From Muscardinus avellanarius (Eukaryota; Chordata; Mammalia; Rodentia; Gliridae): a stretch of 64,000 nucleotides of DNA. Shown one piece after another: positions 58,741 to 64,000 of this stretch (position 1 is the stretch's first letter; every line of letters begins with the position of its first letter). Location of the stretch: the NCBI GenBank assembly GCA_963383645.1, contig OY726576.1:14083659-14147658 (forward strand). Direction: 5' to 3'. The position numbers and the translations under genes were made by a program. The notes under the pieces were generated by a model. That model saw only the letters and a program-made list of their open reading frames with translations. It did not search any database and was not told the DNA's origin.

Positions 58741-60135
58741 CCTCTTGAACATGAAGTCTTTTCTGTCCTGGGGCTTTCATTCCAAGTGGGTGTAGCCACA
58801 CATGCACGCACACACACGTACACACACGTGCATGCACACACAGAGACAGATAACTGAACTGTGTTCGTAGTAGGTGCTATGTGACCCAAGTTAGAAAATA
58901 CCCCAGGTGGGTGGGAACAAGGCACAATGTCCACAGGCCTGGCCTGGGAGGCTGCTCATAAGAGAGGCCGTGTGGGCCAGCTTAGTGGATCCTGGGAAGG
59001 GTCAGGCAGCAAGAGCCTTCTAGAAGGCAAAGGCAGGTCCTCAACTCTCAAAGAGCAGGAGGAAGCTGACTGGGGAGCGCGGCCTCAGCGGTGCTGACTG
59101 GGGTGCGCGGCCTCAGCGGTGCTGGGCCGGGTGGCTCCCGGGGAGAGGGGAGAGACCCTGGGCAGATGGAAGCCTGCATCCCTGCGTGGACCGGTCTTGC
59201 TGTTGAACACAACCCCCGGCACGTGCTTACCAGACCAGCTAGAACAAAAACACAATCCATCCACACGTCACCGGATTCGAAGACGTAGGCATCGTGCCCA
59301 CAGCTGCTTTGTGGGGAGACTGCTTGGCCAAGAAGAGACACGAAAGCACAAATATGAAATGATTGGTGTGGGGCTTGATTTCAAAGAAGCAACCCGGGGA
59401 CCCTGCACATTTCTTCCCAGAAAGTCCCAGGCATCACCAGCTCAGCCCTGGGTGTGTCGCGCTCTCTCTGAGAGGTGAGGGGCGCCCTCCCTGCCTTTGG
59501 GGTGTGCGCACCTTCGCTGTGCCTTGCTTTGGACGTGTTCTGGAATTCTTTTCAGCGGTTTAGGGGGCACACACAGGTCATCCCAGTACTGGGGAGGCTG
59601 AGACAGGAGGACTGCAGGTTTCAGGCCAGCCTGGGTAACTTAGAGACCATGTCTCAAACCAAAAACCAGAAAGGGCTGGGGGTATATCTCAGTGGCGGGG
59701 CACCCCTGGATTCAATCCCTAGTACAAAAAAGAACCTACCTGGGGCCACGTTGAGGCCCCATCGCCTCCTTGGAGAAAGCTCCTTGGGCCCTGTCCGGTG
59801 TCAATAGGACTAATGAAGAGCAAGGAGAAATAAGGCCCCGGGCGAGCACCGGGCTCTGGGAGGAGCCGCGGGTTGGGGTGGTCTGATTGCAGAGCGGGGG
59901 CACTGTGGGAGAGAACGGGGAGAGCTGAGAATCCACAGCTGAAGTTGACTATGTCAAGTCCCAGAGGCCTGTGGACATCCGGGCGGAGGTGTGGGGGCAA
60001 GGGCAGGCGGGGGACAGTGACCCCGCTGGTCACAGCCTCAGGGGAGTGCCACGTTCTTCCTGACCTCACTCAGAAAGCTGCTCTCTCTAGAAAAATCTCT
60101 CCAGCTCTTAATAACGACATTAATTAACAGGACAC
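58741..60135. other. Unique intergenic interval
   Basis: No gene recognised. A 28-bp unit ending gcgcggcctcagcggtgctg is duplicated at about 59065-59125, and a B1/ID-like plus fragment lies at 59560-59735. AVP and OXT exons were looked for and not found. Confidence 0.4.
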
Positions 60136-60139
60136 TGGT

Positions 60140-60310
60140 ACTATTAATAACTTCACGACGGTGCAAGCACTTCCGTAAAGCTTTTGCGTATTAAATTTCT
60201 CAGTGCTCAAAGCGACATGGCCGCCTCTCTGTACATTGGAGAGAGGCCAAGTGACCGGCCCAAGTCAGGAGGCTCCGGGGTCCCCGGGACGACAGCGGCC
60301 CCTACACCGC
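60140..60310 (+). repeat. MIR element
   Basis: From tactattaataacttcacg through acattggagagaggccaagt to gaccggcccaagtcagg, the order and wording match a diverged MIR. 60311-60785 is GC-rich unique DNA. Confidence 0.55.
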
Positions 60311-60789
60311 CGCTCAAGGACCAGGCCTAGGGGTCATTCCGGGAAGGCCTCTGGCCAGGTCCTCAGCATGGAGGCCGCACTCGGCTCTTGGTGGGGAGGA
60401 CTCCGCCCTGTCCCCTGGGTTTTCCTTGAAGCCCCCTGGTACCTAGAGAGGCAGCCAAGAGCCTACGGGTGCTGCGAGAGCTGGAGGTGTGGGGCGCGGC
60501 CTGGGTGCTAGGAGGAAGCTGCTGGCTGGGAGGGCTGGACAGGGGCGGCCAAGAAGCCATTCCAAGGCTCCCAGGCTCCCTGCTCTGCGGGGTGTGGAGT
60601 GGGAGCACCCGAGCCTCCCCAAAGCCAACACACACACATCCAGGGGCATGCCGTGAGTCTGAGGCCCTGCCTCGGCTCCGTGACTGTGGCTGCCCTGCCC
60701 ACGAGGCTGCGGGCAGAAATTACCTCCCCAGAGCCCTCTGACACGGCCACCCTGGGGTGTCCTTCCTGGCCACTTGTCTTTGTTACAGT

Positions 60790-61127
60790 CCTAATCTGAT
60801 GGGTCCCCATATGACGGAGGACATGGACGAAACCTGAGGAACTCTTGGTGTGACCCCGCCCTCTCCGGAATCTGACCCCCAAGGCCCAGCAGTGAGAGCG
60901 GGGCTGATCTTAATCACAGTCCTGTGATGTCTCACGAGGTCGCTGTGTCCGGCCTCGTCCTCCCCCATGCTTGCTTGTTCCCTTTGCTGATTGTATCTTA
61001 GCGGTTTATGGCACACGTCCTCTACCTAATACCCCCATTGTGTTTTGGTATTTACTCTTTCCTGTGAGGATCTGTAAATTAACCTAACTGGAGAAGAGTA
61101 TAAAAGACTTAATTTTAGAGAATAAAA
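60790..61127 (+). mobile_element. Putative 5' LTR remnant of the ERV
   Basis: Non-SINE sequence directly upstream of the gag remnants ends with TATAAAA (61099-61105) and AATAAA (61121-61126) only 15 bp apart, as in U3/R of compact class II LTRs. The rest of the LTR, primer-binding site and leader are missing or replaced by the SINE fold-back that follows. The left edge is a guess. Confidence 0.4.
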
Positions 61128-61132
61128 TTGTC

Positions 61133-61205
61133 AGCCGGGCGTGGTGGCGCACGCTTGTAATCCCAGCATTCGGGAGGGAGGCTCAGGTGCGCCACCACGC
61201 CCAGC
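61133..61205. repeat. Head-to-head SINE fold-back
   Basis: A plus-strand B1 head (GCCGGGCGTGGTGGCGCAC...) is cut off after about 45 bp and joined to a reversed head ending GTGCGCCACCACGCCCAGC. The 19-bp ends are complementary except for one position, forming a hairpin. Confidence 0.85.
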
Positions 61206-61819
61206 AAAACAATACATTATCTTTTAAAGCAATGTAAGATAAAGAAATCACAAGAGAAAATGCAGGTTTGTCAGGATATAGTAGTAGAAAATAATCTTTG
61301 GTTTCCTGATGAAGGAACTTTAGATGAAGAAGTATGGGATTAAGTCAGAAAAAATATTATGAAAGCCTATCGGCAAGGGGAGAAAAATTGCCCTCAGAGG
61401 CGGGTCACTTAGTCTTTAATTAGAATGCTTATCCAACAAATTGATGGCATGGTTTTTGATATGGAAAATGAAACTGAAAAATCGCTTCATGTATATAAAT
61501 TGTCAGAGGAAGATCTAGATTGTGCTAAAAAACAGAAGGAGATAATGTTTGCCTCAGACAGCCCAGAAAAAGAAGTCGGAACAAGTGCCCTGGCACCAGC
61601 GCTCTCTCCCCCTTCTGCCCCTGTGGCAAAAAAAACATATACTCTTTAGAACAAAGAGTGAATCCAGTTCTGCCAAGACTTAGGTCTTTTAAACCTTGCG
61701 ACTATCCTGTGCACCTGGCTTTCGCCTTTCCTGTCACTTTTAATCCTCGTCTGCTGCAGCAAACTGATTGGAGGGCGCCTGAATTTGATACTCTTTCTTC
61801 TTTCAAGAAAGCATGCATG

Positions 61820-62055
61820 CTATGCTGGGCGTGGTGGCGCACACTTGCAATCCCAGCATTTGGGAGGCTGAGACCTGAGGATCGCGGTTCACGGCCAGCC
61901 TCAGCTACTTACTGAGGCCCTCTGCAACTTAGTGAGTCCCTATTTATAAAAAATAAAAAACAGGGCAGGGGATGTAGCTCGGAGGCCAAATGTTCCTGGG
62001 TTCCATCCCCAGACCCGCAAAAAAAAACCCCAAAAAACAAAAAAAACAAAAACGC
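61820..62055 (+). repeat. SINE inserted in the capsid region
   Basis: Full plus-strand B1-dID copy with an A-rich tail. Flanks 'gcatgctatg' and 'gcacgctttatg' look like a diverged target-site duplication. Confidence 0.85.
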
Positions 62056-62324
62056 ACGCTTTATGGGCCTGTTTCTAATTACTGCATTGAATTCTTGCAC
62101 TCTTAGGCTGAGAACTGGATCCATTACGATTTCTGTACAGTAGCAAAGATGGTCCTTACAGGACAACAATATTTGCAATGGCAGATGTGGCTTAATGAGG
62201 CAAAACAAATTATGCGTGATCGAACGGCTCGGGAAACCAAGCTCAGTTGTCCTATGAATTACTCGCTGGGATGGGGGCTTGGTCAGACCTAACAACTCAG
62301 GTGCAAAATGTATAACCGCGCCGG

Positions 62325-62530
62325 GCGTGGTGGCGCGCGCTTGTAATCCCCACGCTTGGGAGGTGGAGACAGGAGGATCGCGCAGGTTCAAAGCCAGCCA
62401 CGCTGGCTTAAGAGACCCTGTTTCCAAATAAAAACATAAAATGGGTCTGGGAGTGTAGCCCAGAGGTAGAAGGGCTTCCAGGAACCCCAGTACCACCAAA
62501 AAAACCCAAAACCAAAAACAAACAAACAAA
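62325..62530 (+). repeat. Second SINE inserted in the capsid region
   Basis: Plus-strand copy. GTATAACCGC before it and GTACAACCGC after it form the target-site duplication. Confidence 0.88.
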
Positions 62531-62658
62531 AAAGGTGTACAACCGCAGCATCTTACTAGATTTGAGAAGCTGCTGTCATGGCTTGGAAAAAAAATTAAAA
62601 ACAGGAGCTGGAGAGCCATTAACAAAAATTTTACAAGGACCCACCAAGGAATATAGTT

Positions 62659-62862
62659 TTTATTTTATTTTATTTTATTTTTTTGTGGTACTGGGGTTTC
62701 TGGAAGCCCTTCTACCTCCGGGCTACACTCCCAGACCTGTTTTATATTTTTATTTGGAAACAGGGTCTCTTAAGCCAGCGCGGCTGGCTTCGAACCTGCG
62801 CCATGCTCCTGTCTCCACCTCCCAAGCGCAGGGATTACAAGCGTGCACCACCACGCCCAGCC
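62659..62862 (-). repeat. Third SINE inserted in the capsid region, reversed
   Basis: A reversed copy flanked by identical AGGAATATAGTT at 62647-62658 and 62863-62874. The 12-bp perfect duplication suggests this is the youngest of the three insertions. Confidence 0.93.
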
Positions 62863-63112
62863 AGGAATATAGTTCTTTTATCGGGAAACTGCAGGATTCT
62901 ATTCAAAACACTAAAAAGAATGCAGAATTGTCAGAAATATTGATTAGACAACTAGTTTTCAATAACGTTAATGAAGATTGTCAAGCGGCTCTTTGGCCCA
63001 TTAAGGAAAGCAGGAATGTTTTAGATTATATGCAAGCATGTCTAAACATAGGAACAGTAAGACATAATGGCCAGATAGAGGCAATTAAAACAGAAAAGGA
63101 TACAGGCTATGA

Positions 63113-63330
63113 GTAAACAAAAATGCTTTAATTATGGGAAGCCAGGACATATGAAAAAAGAATGTAGAACTCCCCTACAAGTCAAAGAAGATGGACAGAA
63201 GGGAGGGAAACAGCCGCTCCCTAGAATGTGCCCTAGGTGTAAGAAAGGGAAACATTGAGATAAATAAATAATAAATAAATAAATGTAGGTCTAAATTTGA
63301 TAAGGACGAAAGAGAATTACAAAAAAAAAA
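63113..63330 (+). pseudogene. ERV nucleocapsid remnant with damaged zinc knuckles
   Basis: The first CCHC box reads CFNYGKPGHMKKEC, with the second Cys replaced by Tyr. The second starts CPRCKKGKH and then meets a stop and an AATA-rich insertion, so its last Cys is displaced (CRSKFDKDE). Both knuckles would be unable to hold zinc normally. Confidence 0.8.
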
Positions 63331-63474
63331 TCAGGAAAACTAATAGGGAGGTGTTCTCTCAGCCCCGAACAAAACGAGAGACAATTTTCTGAACAGGAGC
63401 TTAAAAAATTAGAAAATCTTTTAAAAGATATGACCATCAAAAAATAAGACCACTCCTGTAACTTTGTCAAATAT

Positions 63475-63880
63475 CATGACACTTACTGCGGCCAGGCGAG
63501 GGAGTGCTGCTATAGACTTACCAGCTCCTCGCTCTCAGCAATTATTAGTTATTAATAATCCTAAAAAGATAGACCTTGAATATGTGGGCCTGATTCCAAA
63601 AATACTGTGGGGTTAATTCTTGGTTGCAGCAGCAATATCTTGAAGGGGCTCCTTGTGCACACTGGTGTGATCGATGAGGATCATACAGAGGTGATTTCTG
63701 TCATGATACATGTTTCCAATAATATATTGAAATAATATATTATATTAAATATAATATATTATATTGAAATAATATATTCCAATAATATAAAGAAAGGAGA
63801 ATGTTTTGCTCAATCGCCAATTCTCCCCATGTCAAACTTAATACCAAAAATAACAAAACACCACAAAAAATAGTAAAATG
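63475..63880 (+). pseudogene. ERV dUTPase remnant
   Basis: Recognisable segments RGSAAIDLPAP, ISLKGLLVHTGVIDEDHTE and SVMIHVSNNI follow the dUTPase motif order, including the GVIDEDYT-like motif. A stop (TAA after ILWG) and an A/T-repeat expansion at 63715-63785 break the frame. Motif 5 is only faintly visible after it. Confidence 0.75.
63715..63790. repeat. A/T-rich palindromic repeat inside the ERV
   Basis: Repeated AATAATATATTGAAATAATA-type units with internal palindromes (attatattaaatataatat). It lies within the dUTPase frame. Confidence 0.85.
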
Positions 63881-64000
63881 TAAAAACAAGTTAATGTTTT
63901 ATAGATCCTGGGAAAAAGAATTTTCAGCAGAGTACAAAAATGTAAAGCATCCCTTTCTTTAATTTTGTAATTCTTTCCTGTGGAATAGCTCAGAATATCA

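Larger units (their letters stand above)
61240..63880 (+). pseudogene. Decayed class II (betaretrovirus-like) ERV: gag and dUTPase remnants
   Basis: Fragments in gag order: a matrix-like segment with WFPDEGT (about 61250-61440, stop soon after); an acidic/Pro-rich spacer (61440-61650); capsid pieces (61655-61815, 62060-62310, 62535-62655 and 62870-63115), including a major-homology-like region split by a SINE; a nucleocapsid segment; and a dUTPase segment. Stops, frameshifts and three SINE insertions show it is non-functional. dUTPase following nucleocapsid is characteristic of beta-type retroviruses. It continues past the window end, and pol and env are not seen here. Confidence 0.8.

Noticed and set aside
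50820..61130. AVP and OXT genes expected from human synteny
   Set aside because: No neurophysin-like Cys-rich exon on either strand; they may lie beyond the window or synteny may be broken.

Overview
The window is mammalian nuclear DNA, most likely from a squirrel-family rodent (Sciuridae: ground squirrel, marmot or relative). Two things point there. Dozens of SINE copies pair a B1-like 7SL head (GCCGGGCGTGGTGGC) with an ID-like tRNA-derived tail (GGGCTGGGGGTGTAGCTCAGAGGTAGAATGCCCCTGGGTTCC, given here in words rather than as one motif: 'ggctgggggtgtagctc' followed by 'cctgggttccatccccagt'). This B1-dID type is typical of sciurids. The gene order LZTS3 - FASTKD5/UBOX5, all on one strand, is that of human 20p13. 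The species call is inference; gene identities rest on protein recognition.

Layout. 1-4870: SINE-rich intergenic DNA. 4880-5720 and 10130-10860: two CpG islands, each with a strong GTGAGT donor, read as alternative non-coding first exons of LZTS3. 11307-13800: LZTS3 (ProSAPiP1), three coding exons, 669 aa, with 3'UTR to about 15575. 18150-18320: a compact TATA-less CpG promoter with two tandem ETS/GABP sites and exon 1, shared (by analogy with human) by FASTKD5 and UBOX5. 25655-28640: the FASTKD5 terminal exon, with an intact 763-aa ORF lying inside the long first intron of UBOX5. 41831-50820: UBOX5 coding exons (18 aa; 384 aa with U-box; 53 aa in-frame cassette; 69 aa with C3HC4 RING), 524 aa, with 3'UTR to about 50820. 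50820-64000: intergenic. In human AVP follows UBOX5 here, but I find no AVP or OXT exon. This part holds SINEs, a minisatellite, a minus-strand ORF ending in a hydrophobic tail, a homeodomain-site cluster, an antisense LTR-like element, a MIR, and from about 60790 a decayed class II (betaretrovirus-like) ERV with gag and dUTPase remnants, broken by three SINEs and running off the window end.

How the genes relate. UBOX5 (nuclear E3 ligase with U-box and RING) and FASTKD5 (mitochondrial RNA processing) appear to be alternative outputs of one promoter. A transcript either ends in the FASTKD5 exon or splices past it to the UBOX5 exons. LZTS3 is an independent post-synaptic scaffold gene upstream.

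Most interesting signals: a 56-aa overlapping upstream ORF in FASTKD5; a 79-nt, 26/27-paired hairpin in UBOX5 intron 1; a 13-copy 43-bp minisatellite whose units nearly all carry a 5' splice-site consensus, just after a UBOX5 coding exon; the minus-strand hydrophobic-tail ORF at 53247-53747; and a two-codon uORF ending two bases before the LZTS3 start.
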